A stretch of 22,659 bases of DNA from Candidatus Omnitrophota bacterium. GTDB taxonomy: Bacteria > Omnitrophota > Gorgyraeia > Aquiviventales > Aquiviventaceae. A model generated the notes under the pieces. That model saw only the letters and a program-made list of their open reading frames with translations. It had not been told where the DNA came from and did not search any database. The stretch spans positions 1 to 22,659 of the forward strand of contig JACPAW010000158.1 of assembly GCA_016180605.1 (NCBI GenBank), given 5' to 3'. Positions 1 to 6,179 of the stretch are shown in pieces (position 1 is the first letter of the stretch; each line of letters begins with the position of its first letter). The position numbers and the translations under genes are program-made.

Positions 1-239
1 TGAAGCCGCTTTCCACGCTGCGCAAGCCGCTGCGTTCGGTTGAGATTAATACCAAACGGCCGATGGTGGCGACGGTGGAGCGTACGGATGTGACGACCGT
101 GCCAGCAGCGGGGGTGATCGGCGAGGCGATGGTGGCTTTCGAATTAGCCCGAAGCATTCTCGAAAAGTTCGGCGGCGATAGCCTGAAAGAAATCCAGCGC
201 AATCACCACAACTATGTGCAACAAATCCGCAAATTTTAG
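1..239 (+). CDS. aroC: Chorismate synthase, C-terminal part (cut by window start)
   Basis: Reading in the frame of the TAG at 237-239 gives 78 residues that enter mid-protein. They contain the chorismate synthase C-terminal signature: TLRKPLRSVEI, then VERTDVTTVPAAGVIGEAM, then an amphipathic tail ending QQIRKF. The enzyme converts EPSP to chorismate, the last step of the shikimate pathway, using reduced FMN. The start codon and most of the protein lie upstream of the window. It is followed at once by aroK, a common shikimate-pathway pairing, and its stop codon already lies in the first heptamer of the intergenic hairpin. Identification rests on motif recall from the last fifth of the protein. 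Confidence 0.9.
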   Translation, partial: KPLSTLRKPLRSVEINTKRPMVATVERTDVTTVPAAGVIGEAMVAFELARSILEKFGGDSLKEIQRNHHNYVQQIRKF

Positions 240-322
240 CACACAGCACTCAGCATACAGCAAACAGATAAAGGTGGGTCCTTATCTCTGTGTGCTGTGT
301 GCTGTTTGCTGTTTGCTGTAAT
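238..322. repeat. Heptad-repeat hairpin 1 (aroC-aroK)
   Basis: The left arm is five 7-nt units at 238-272 (agcacac, agcactc, agcatac, agcaaac, agataaa). After a loop of about 9 nt the right arm starts with ttatct at 282-287 and continues with units ctgtgtg, ctgtgtg, ctgtttg, ctgtttg, ctgtaat at 288-322. The arms are complementary overall, with unit-level differences. The right arm ends one base before the aroK ATG at 324, so no Shine-Dalgarno is possible there. No U-tract follows, so it does not look like a simple intrinsic terminator. Confidence 0.85.
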
Positions 323-323
323 C

Positions 324-1043
324 ATGAACATCACACTCACCGGGTTCATGGGCACAGGCAAGACCGCCGTGGGCAAGCGGTTGGCGAAGCGCTTGGGTTG
401 GCGATTCGTCGACGTCGATGAGCTGATCGAGGCGTGTTCTAAATTGTCCGTTGCGCGCATCTTTCAAAAACACGGCGAGTCTGTTTTTAGACGACTCGAA
501 AGGCGCTGCATTAGCCAAGTGGTCCGTGGCAAGCAGCAAGTCATTGCGACAGGAGGAGGGGCTTTCATCGATTCCCACAACCGCGCCCAACTGCGTGTGA
601 GTGGCCCGGTCATCTGCTTGAACGCCCGTCCTCAAGTCATCTTATCGCGGATTGGAAATAAGCTTTCCGAGCGTCCCCTGCTTGCGGATAGTCCCAACCC
701 CCTTGCCAAAATCCGGGCCTTGCTCAGCCACCGTGCCCATGACTATGCGCAAGCCGATGCGACCATCGATACCAGCAATCTCACGGTCGATGAGGTGGTG
801 GATCGTATTGATGCCATACTGAGCCCTTGCTTGTGCAAAAGCTGGGATTACTTTCTCTCGCACGTGGATGTTCTTTCGCAGCGCTATGGCGGTAAATACG
901 TTGCGGTGGCGGATAAAACGATCATTGCCTCAGGTCAAACCCAACTCGAAGCTTTCAAGAAAGCCAAAGCACGCCTGACGGAGCACCGGGAGCTGGGTAT
1001 TTACTATATTCCGCTTGCTGAAGAAGCACTGACTGCTTTTTGA
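324..1043 (+). CDS. aroK: Shikimate kinase with a C-terminal DUF5678-like domain
   Basis: The 239-residue protein phosphorylates shikimate with ATP in the cytoplasm. Residues 1-170 form the kinase: Walker A GFMGTGKT at 7-14, shikimate-binding VDVDE around D32, FRRLE, the ATGGG motif, and the lid arginine in ERPLL. Shikimate kinases are normally about 170 residues. Here about 70 extra residues follow, containing YGGKYVAVADKTIIASGQT and LEAFKKAKARL. This resembles the small DUF5678 family (GKYVAI..G.V.ASG...EA..KAK), which I recall from memory. The start was set at the ATG at 324, directly after a heptad hairpin; upstream in-frame GTG codons would lie inside the hairpin. The stop overlaps the next ATG (TGATG), which implies translational coupling. 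The kinase call is firm; the extension's family is probable. Confidence 0.92.
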   Translation: MNITLTGFMGTGKTAVGKRLAKRLGWRFVDVDELIEACSKLSVARIFQKHGESVFRRLERRCISQVVRGKQQVIATGGGAFIDSHNRAQLRVSGPVICLNARPQVILSRIGNKLSERPLLADSPNPLAKIRALLSHRAHDYAQADATIDTSNLTVDEVVDRIDAILSPCLCKSWDYFLSHVDVLSQRYGGKYVAVADKTIIASGQTQLEAFKKAKARLTEHRELGIYYIPLAEEALTAF

Positions 1044-1477
1044 TGAAGCGTTCATCGGCTCCATTCCGCAGGAAGCTTGGGCAATTAAGATTCCCCTATC
1101 TGAAGGATGCGTATGGTCACCATGCCCCCATTGTTTATCTTCAGGTATGGACGGGCAACCGCTGGCTTTACCTTCAAGCGTATGTGGATTCGGGTGCCTC
1201 CTGGAGCGTTTTCCATTCGGATGTCGCACAGCTTCTTGGGATTAAATTAAACCGAGTCAAGCGCCGCTACATGACGCTTGGAAATGGAAGCGTGCTGCCC
1301 ATTTATCTGAAAGCCATTCGGGTGCGCTTTGCGGGGGACGAATTCAGCGTTCCAGCCGGATTCTCGGATGCTTTGGGCATGGGCTTTAACCTGATGGGCC
1401 GTGCTGGTTTTTTTGACCGTTTCTCCATGTGTTTCAACGACCGCGCCCGCTCCCTTACCGTTACACGCCTCTCCTAA
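1043..1477 (+). CDS. Retropepsin-like aspartic protease homologue
   Basis: A small protein of 144 residues with the one-domain retropepsin pattern. YVDSGASWSVF gives the catalytic D-S-G-A-S, followed by a flap-like MTLGNGSVLPIYL and a late hydrophobic GFNLMGRAGFF, which resembles the usual hydrophobic-hydrophobic-G segment. Such enzymes act as homodimers; the substrate is unknown. The N-terminus is basic, with no signal peptide, so a cytoplasmic location is inferred. The ATG at 1043 shares one base with the aroK stop. From memory, small genes of this type are often found next to DUF5678 genes. Here the partner domain is fused to AroK, which could mean a protease-plus-partner module became attached to a housekeeping gene. 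Protease activity is inferred only from the motif. Confidence 0.7.
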   Translation: MKRSSAPFRRKLGQLRFPYLKDAYGHHAPIVYLQVWTGNRWLYLQAYVDSGASWSVFHSDVAQLLGIKLNRVKRRYMTLGNGSVLPIYLKAIRVRFAGDEFSVPAGFSDALGMGFNLMGRAGFFDRFSMCFNDRARSLTVTRLS

Positions 1478-1560
1478 CGATCTTAGCGGTTTGTTCAAAG
1501 ACGACCTACTGTGGTAAGCTAGTGGTTCGACCATTTTGTTTTGATGGATGGCTCACCACT

Positions 1561-1613
1561 GTGCTGAGTCCTTCGACTGCGCTCAGGACTCAGTGCCGAG
1601 CGAAGTCGAGGCA
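1561..1613. repeat. REP-like palindromic element (cttcgactgcgctcag type)
   Basis: CTGAGTCC (1564-1571) pairs with GGACTCAG (1586-1593) around a 14-nt core. That core (ttcgactgcgctca) is itself repeated in inverted orientation as gagcgaagtcga at 1598-1609, flanked by tgcc/ggca. Two alternative foldings are therefore possible. I recall palindromes with the words TTCGACT and GCTCAG as dispersed repeats in many environmental bacterial genomes. Copy number in this genome cannot be seen from one window. Confidence 0.65.
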
Positions 1614-1618
1614 CTGAG

Positions 1619-1656
1619 CAGGATTGACCCCCTGAGAATCCATCAGGTCAATCCTG
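1619..1656. repeat. Perfect 11-bp inverted repeat upstream of dprA
   Basis: CAGGATTGACC (1619-1629) is the exact reverse complement of GGTCAATCCTG (1646-1656), separated by 16 nt. It could form a transcript hairpin or be a protein-binding site about 32 bp before the dprA ATG. No T-run follows, so a terminator role is not supported. Confidence 0.6.
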
Positions 1657-1687
1657 TCGAAGCACTAGCACAAGGCAACACCTATCC

Positions 1688-2785
1688 ATGGATCAGAATC
1701 CATTCACGCGTCAGAAGCAATGGGTGCAGCTCAACGGCTTAACCGGCTTTGGGCCATTGCGCTTACAACGGCTCATCCAAGCCTTCGGCGACGTCAGTCG
1801 CCTGTGGGCTGCCGATTTGCGCCAACTGCAGCAAGTAGAAGGCATGAACCCGCATTGGGTGGAACGCCTCATCGAAGCAAGGCAAAATGGAGCGTTTGCA
1901 GATGAAGAGTTGGCTCTGGTTAAGAAAGCCAAAGCAGGACTCATTACTCTGGATGATGCGGCTTACCCGCCAGCGCTCAAAAAGATCATTGATCCTCCAA
2001 CGGTTCTTTATGTGCAAGGCTCACTCGATGAAGCCGATTCTCTGGCCGTTGCCATTGTCGGCTGCCGGCACCCTTCGCTGTATGGCCTTGAGTGCGCAGA
2101 GCGGCTTGGGTACGATTTAGCCTTGCGGGGCATTACGGTAGTTTCTGGTCTGGCCCGCGGGATTGATGCTGCCGCTCATCGCGGGGCCCTTAAGGCCAAG
2201 GGCAGGACGATTGCTGTCTTAGGAAGCGGGATAGGACGCATTTACCCGCCAGAGCATGAGTCGCTTGCTGATGAAATCAGCAAGCACGGTGCGGTGGTCT
2301 CGGAATTTCCGATGAAAACAGCACCCCTGCCGCAGCATTTTCCACAGCGCAACCGGATCATCAGCGGCCTTTCGCTTGGAGTGGTCGTTGTCGAAGCCGC
2401 TGGGCGAAGCGGATCTTTGATTACGGCAGACGCTGCCTTGGAGCAGGGACGCGAAGTGTTTGCTGTTCCGGGGCAAGTGACCCAGTCCACTTCGGTTGGA
2501 ACGAATGCGCTTTTGAAACAGGGAGCCAGGATGGTCACGTCCGTTGAAGACATCCTCGATGAGCTTCGTTTGGTGCCGCAGTCCCTCCCAGCGGTGGAAA
2601 AGAAAGATTTGACGCAGATGGAGCAGCAGATTCTCGATTGCATTCAAGCGAAATCATGCAATATGGATGCGATTGTTCAGCAAAGCGGGTTCGCTTGCTC
2701 TGAAGTATCCGCGACCTTATTGCAGTTGGAGCTAAAGCGCTGGGTGCGGCAGCTTCCAGGCAAGCGTTTTGAAAAATGCAATTAA
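1688..2785 (+). CDS. dprA: DNA processing protein DprA (Smf)
   Basis: DprA binds incoming single-stranded DNA and loads RecA during natural transformation. The 365 residues show an N-terminal helical helix-hairpin-helix-like region (1-70). The Rossmann-like core follows, with VGCRHPS (usually VGSR), SGLARGID at 153-160, LGSGIGRIYPPEH, PQHFPQRNRIISGLS, GSLITAD and SVGTNALL. A C-terminal winged-helix region covers about 300-365. Length and motif order are normal for the family. The ATG at 1688 was chosen because the downstream sequence carries the expected N-terminal domain. The 3' end overlaps thiS by 10 bp, so the two are co-transcribed. A dprA-topA neighbourhood is common in bacteria; thiS between them is not. 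Confidence 0.95.
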   Translation: MDQNPFTRQKQWVQLNGLTGFGPLRLQRLIQAFGDVSRLWAADLRQLQQVEGMNPHWVERLIEARQNGAFADEELALVKKAKAGLITLDDAAYPPALKKIIDPPTVLYVQGSLDEADSLAVAIVGCRHPSLYGLECAERLGYDLALRGITVVSGLARGIDAAAHRGALKAKGRTIAVLGSGIGRIYPPEHESLADEISKHGAVVSEFPMKTAPLPQHFPQRNRIISGLSLGVVVVEAAGRSGSLITADAALEQGREVFAVPGQVTQSTSVGTNALLKQGARMVTSVEDILDELRLVPQSLPAVEKKDLTQMEQQILDCIQAKSCNMDAIVQQSGFACSEVSATLLQLELKRWVRQLPGKRFEKCN

Positions 2786-2976
2786 CCGTTAACGGCGAAG
2801 TCCGCGAAGTGCCGGAAGGGACAAATGTGCTACAGTTACTGGAGCAATTACAAGTGGCACCAGAGCGGGTGGTGGTAGAAGTCAATCTGGACATTTTAAA
2901 GCGCGCCCAGCATGCTTCCTTAATATTGAAAGCACAGGATCGAGTGGAAATCGTGCAATTCGTAGGCGGCGGATAG
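2776..2976 (+). CDS. thiS: Sulfur carrier protein ThiS
   Basis: A ubiquitin-fold protein of 66 residues with the ThiS pattern: an initial MQLTVNGE strand, LLEQLQV, VVVEVN, DRVEIVQFVGGG. The C-terminal Gly-Gly is the site adenylated by ThiF and converted to thiocarboxylate for thiazole synthesis. The ATG at 2776 overlaps the end of dprA. The usual partners thiG, thiF and thiH are not in this window, so the sulfur recipient cannot be told from context. MoaD-type carriers are usually longer (about 80 residues), which favours ThiS. Confidence 0.85.
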   Translation: MQLTVNGEVREVPEGTNVLQLLEQLQVAPERVVVEVNLDILKRAQHASLILKAQDRVEIVQFVGGG

Positions 2977-2980
2977 AAAC

Positions 2981-3038
2981 CGACGCACGATTCACGACAC
3001 ACGATACACGTGTATCGTGTGTCGCGTGTCATGAGTCG
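2981..3038. repeat. Heptad-repeat hairpin 2 with 30-bp perfect palindrome (thiS-topA)
   Basis: The left arm has four CGANNCA units (cgacgca, cgattca, cgacaca, cgataca; 2981-3008), then CG at the centre. The right arm units are tgtatcg, tgtgtcg, cgtgtca and tgagtcg (3011-3038). Positions 2995-3024 form a perfect 30-bp palindrome (cgacacacgatacac and its complement) with no loop bases. The third right-arm unit has drifted. The element ends three bases before the topA ATG. Confidence 0.85.
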
Positions 3039-3041
3039 AAT

Positions 3042-5159
3042 ATGGCAAAATACCTCGTCATTGTCGAATCGCCAGCGAAGGCGAAGACCATCCACAAAAT
3101 CCTAGGCCGGGATTTTGATGTCACTTCCTCTATGGGGCATTTGCGTGATCTTCCTGCCAGCAAGCTGGGGGTGGATGTCGAAAAAAATTTCGAGCCGCAC
3201 TATATCGTCATCCAGAAGCGGCGTAAGGTCGCCCGGCAAATCCAAGAGCAAGCCCGCGGCCGTGAAGCCGTTTATCTGGCCCCTGATCCGGATCGGGAAG
3301 GAGAGGCGATCAGCTGGCATCTGGAACGGCTGCTCAAAGACGATGCCGAGGCGCAAAGCAAAAAAAAGGAGAAAAAACCGGCCAAAGGCAAAGCTTCTTC
3401 CAAGAGTAAAAAGTTGCAGCGCAACGGGCTTAAGATTTACCGTATCGCGTTTCACGAGATTACCCCTCAAGCCGTACGCTTTGCCATAGAGCATCCGCGT
3501 GGAATCGACCTAAAAAAGGTCAACGCCCAGCAGGCACGGCGCATCCTGGATCGGCTAGTCGGCTACTCGCTTTCTCCTTTGTTGTGGAAAAAGGTCCGTC
3601 GGGGACTTTCCGCAGGGCGCGTGCAGTCTGTCACTTTGCGGTTGATCGTCGACCGGGAAAAAGAGATCGAAGCGTTCGTGTCTCAGGAATATTGGAGCAT
3701 CGAGGCGGAACTTAAAAAACAAGATGCCGCATCAGCTTCCTTTAAGGCCCAACTGGATAAAATCGATGGCAAGAAAGCGGATGTTTCCAACAAAACCTCC
3801 GCCGAAGGAATCGTTGAAGACATACGCAAAGAGCCGTTTGTCGTCTCCGGGGTTGAGGAAAAAGAGCAAAAGCGCTATCCCAAACCGCCTTTTACCACGA
3901 GCACCCTGCAGCAGGAAGCCTTCCACAAATTAGGCTTTTCCTCTTCGCGCACCATGCGGATTGCCCAGCAGCTCTATGAAGGGCTGGAGGTGGGCGAAGC
4001 CGATGCCGTCGGATTGATTACTTATATGCGCACGGATTCCGTGCGCGTGGCCGATGAAGCGATGGCTGCAGTCCGGCATTTTATTCCCGCGCACTTTGGA
4101 AAACCCTTCCTGCCTGAGTCTGTGCGGTCTTACCGTTCCAAGAAAACGGCTCAGGAGGCTCATGAGGCGGTTCGGCCAACGAGTGTGGAGCGCACGCCGG
4201 AATCCATACGCTCCTCCTTGACGGAAGAGCAGTTTAAGCTCTACCAGCTTATTTGGCAACGGTTCGTAGCCAGCCAAATGGCCGATGCCGTGGATCGCGT
4301 CGTCAGCGTTGTCATTCATGCGGGCAAATTCCAATTCAAAGCCAATGGGCGCACGAATTTGTTTCTTGGCTGGACGCAAGTGTATCAAGAGGTACAGGAG
4401 CAAGACCCCTCGCACGACCCCGATAAGCTGCCGGAAGGAATATTGCCTGTTTTGAAGAAAGGGGAAACCTTGCTGTTGATGGGAATTGTCCCCTTCCAGC
4501 ACTTCACGAAGCCGCCGCGCCGGTATACCGATGCTTCTTTGGTCAAAGCGCTCGAAGAAGCAGGAATCGGCCGGCCCAGTACTTACGCTCCTACGATCCA
4601 AACGATCGTCGGTCGTGATTATGTCCGGCGAACCGGAGGCAGCCTGATTCCTACATCGCTGGGACGTACCGTAACCGAGCTTCTCATTGAGCACTTTCCT
4701 GAAATCCTGGATATCAAATTCACTGCGGAAATGGAAGGGGAGCTAGACCGGATTGAAGAAGAGGACCTGGAGTGGGTCAGCGTGGTGCGTCATTTTTACA
4801 CGCCGTTTTCCGCTCGCGTCTTAACCGCGCAAGAGAAGATGCGGGAAGTTAAGCGCGAAGCCATTCCTACCGAATATTCCTGCTCGATTTGCGGCAAGAA
4901 GATGGTGATTAAATGGGGCCGATTCGGGCAGTTCTTAAGCTGCTCTGGATTTCCGGAATGCAAGAATGCCAGGGCCTTGCCAACCGGGTTCAATTGTCCT
5001 CAACCGGACTGCGGCGGGGAACTGCTCGAGCGCCGTGCGCGTGGCAGGACTTTTTATGGCTGCTCCAAGTATCCCAATTGCCACTACACCACGGCGCGTC
5101 TTCCAAATGCCGCAGAAGGCAGTGCCACGCCACCTGAAGCGACACCACCGCAACCGTAG
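3042..5159 (+). CDS. topA: DNA topoisomerase I (type IA)
   Basis: The enzyme relaxes negative supercoils through a 5'-phosphotyrosine intermediate. Of 705 residues, the Toprim domain comes first (YLVIVESPAKAKTI, then DPDREGEAISWHL). The catalytic tyrosine is Y328 in GLITYMRTDS, and the gate region includes GIGRPSTYAPTIQ. The C-terminus carries two zinc-ribbon repeats beginning at C614 (CSICGKKM...CSGFPEC and CPQPDCGG...CSKYPNC). A lysine/serine-rich, low-complexity insert lies at about residues 104-128, between the Toprim motif and the next core segment. The total length is typical for bacterial TopA with two zinc ribbons. The ATG at 3042 sits three bases after the heptad palindrome, and no Shine-Dalgarno is visible. 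Confidence 0.97.
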   Translation: MAKYLVIVESPAKAKTIHKILGRDFDVTSSMGHLRDLPASKLGVDVEKNFEPHYIVIQKRRKVARQIQEQARGREAVYLAPDPDREGEAISWHLERLLKDDAEAQSKKKEKKPAKGKASSKSKKLQRNGLKIYRIAFHEITPQAVRFAIEHPRGIDLKKVNAQQARRILDRLVGYSLSPLLWKKVRRGLSAGRVQSVTLRLIVDREKEIEAFVSQEYWSIEAELKKQDAASASFKAQLDKIDGKKADVSNKTSAEGIVEDIRKEPFVVSGVEEKEQKRYPKPPFTTSTLQQEAFHKLGFSSSRTMRIAQQLYEGLEVGEADAVGLITYMRTDSVRVADEAMAAVRHFIPAHFGKPFLPESVRSYRSKKTAQEAHEAVRPTSVERTPESIRSSLTEEQFKLYQLIWQRFVASQMADAVDRVVSVVIHAGKFQFKANGRTNLFLGWTQVYQEVQEQDPSHDPDKLPEGILPVLKKGETLLLMGIVPFQHFTKPPRRYTDASLVKALEEAGIGRPSTYAPTIQTIVGRDYVRRTGGSLIPTSLGRTVTELLIEHFPEILDIKFTAEMEGELDRIEEEDLEWVSVVRHFYTPFSARVLTAQEKMREVKREAIPTEYSCSICGKKMVIKWGRFGQFLSCSGFPECKNARALPTGFNCPQPDCGGELLERRARGRTFYGCSKYPNCHYTTARLPNAAEGSATPPEATPPQP

Positions 5160-5174
5160 GAAACTGGAAGTAAG

Positions 5175-6047
5175 ATGCGCTCGCCTGCGGTTAAGCGTTT
5201 TCTGAATTACCTCCAGGTAGAGCGCAGTGCCTCCGCTTATACGCTGCAGAACTATGCCTTAGACCTGCATCAATTCTTCGAATTTTTAGGCAACCGGAAC
5301 TTATCTTCCATCACACCGTTGGAAATCAGGAAATTCGTTGCCCACTTAAGCACACAGCAGCATTCCCGAGCCACCATTGCCCGGCGGCTTTCATGCCTGC
5401 GTAGTTTCTTCCGCTACCTCTGCCGTGAAGGAACACTGGAACACAACCCGGCGGTAAGCATTCCTACTCCGCGTCAAGAGAAACGCCTGCCTTCTTTCTT
5501 GGATGAGCGCCAGATGATGGTTCTTCTTGAGGCCCCTCAGAAGGAAAAGTGGCAAGGATTGCGGGATAGGGCGATGCTGGAAACGCTTTATTCAACCGGG
5601 ATTCGGGCCAGCGAGCTTGTCGGTTTGAATCAGGAAGACCTCGATGAAATATCCGGAACCGTGGTTGTCCGCGGCAAAGGAAGAAAAGAGCGGCTCTGTC
5701 CGATTGGCCAGACGGCACTGAAGCGGATCCACCTTTATCTCTCCAAACGTCCGAAGAAGTTAAAGGTTCCCTATGCTTTGTTCGTCAGCCAGAAGGGAAC
5801 GCGACTGACTCTCAGGCAGGTCGACCGTTTGATTGCCGACTATGTTCGCCAAGCCAATCTGCCTTCCTCGATTAGCCCGCATAGCTTACGACACAGCTTT
5901 GCCACACACCTTCTGGATCGCGGGGCGGATCTGCGCAGCGTTCAGGAGCTGCTAGGCCACGCGAGCTTATCGACCACGCAGATTTACACGCATGTGACCC
6001 CGCAGCGCCTTAAGAAAGTCTACGAGCAGGCCCATCCCCGCGCCTAG
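5175..6047 (+). CDS. xerC: Tyrosine recombinase XerC/XerD
   Basis: The 290-residue site-specific recombinase resolves chromosome dimers at dif together with FtsK. The N-terminal SAM-like DNA-binding domain covers 1-90. Catalytic residues are visible: R144 in TGIRASEL, K168 in RGKGRKE, H236 and R239 in HSLRH, H262 in LGHAS, and the nucleophile Y271 in TQIYTHV. The length matches XerC/XerD (about 300). A Shine-Dalgarno-like ggaag lies 5-10 bases before the ATG. The gene follows topA by 15 bp, as in many genomes with a topA-xerC order. XerC and XerD cannot be told apart with certainty, but the neighbourhood favours xerC. Confidence 0.93.
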   Translation: MRSPAVKRFLNYLQVERSASAYTLQNYALDLHQFFEFLGNRNLSSITPLEIRKFVAHLSTQQHSRATIARRLSCLRSFFRYLCREGTLEHNPAVSIPTPRQEKRLPSFLDERQMMVLLEAPQKEKWQGLRDRAMLETLYSTGIRASELVGLNQEDLDEISGTVVVRGKGRKERLCPIGQTALKRIHLYLSKRPKKLKVPYALFVSQKGTRLTLRQVDRLIADYVRQANLPSSISPHSLRHSFATHLLDRGADLRSVQELLGHASLSTTQIYTHVTPQRLKKVYEQAHPRA

Positions 6048-6174
6048 ACCAGTGACTAGTGAACAGTGACCAGTGACGAGTGAAAACGAAATATCAAAGG
6101 TCACCAATAAGCACTTTCTCTTTCTTTTTCTTCACTAGTTACTGGTCACCAGTCACTGGTCACTGACGACTGGT
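6048..6174. repeat. Heptad-repeat hairpin 3 (xerC-waaA)
   Basis: The left arm is five ANNAGTG units (accagtg, actagtg, aacagtg, accagtg, acgagtg; 6048-6082). A roughly 50-nt AT-rich loop with a pyrimidine run (6114-6130) follows. The right arm is six units (cactagt, tactggt, caccagt, cactggt, cactgac, gactggt; 6133-6174). The left arm begins directly after the xerC TAG. The last unit forms the start of an extended -10 box, TGGTATAAT. Confidence 0.85.
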
Positions 6175-6179
6175 ATAAT
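6171..6179 (+). promoter_or_regulatory. Extended -10 box at the foot of hairpin 3
   Basis: TGGTATAAT at 6171-6179 matches an extended -10 element (TGnTATAAT) exactly. No good -35 is seen 17-18 bases upstream; those bases lie within the heptad arm. If used, transcription would start near 6186, just before the in-frame ATG at 6190. Confidence 0.45.

Larger units (their letters stand above)
1478..1687. other. 210-bp intergenic region with nested hairpins and a weak promoter
   Basis: No convincing gene is present. A possible weak promoter is TTGTTC (1491-1496), an 18-nt gap and an extended -10 TGGTAAGCT (1512-1520). It is followed by two inverted-repeat elements at 1561-1656, listed separately. 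The dprA start codon at 1688 has no clear Shine-Dalgarno. The hairpins could end the aroC-aroK-protease transcript, but no T-run follows them. Confidence 0.5.

Noticed and set aside
2535..3095. A minus-strand reading frame of 186 codons over the dprA end and thiS
   Set aside because: It spans two well-supported genes and the palindrome, and its sequence has no recognisable motif.
3930..4694. A long minus-strand reading frame of 254 codons inside topA
   Set aside because: It lies wholly opposite topA, which has full motif support; the translated protein shows no recognisable family.
6048..6174. Intrinsic terminator after xerC
   Set aside because: The pyrimidine run lies in the loop, not after the stem, and the stem runs straight into the waaA start.
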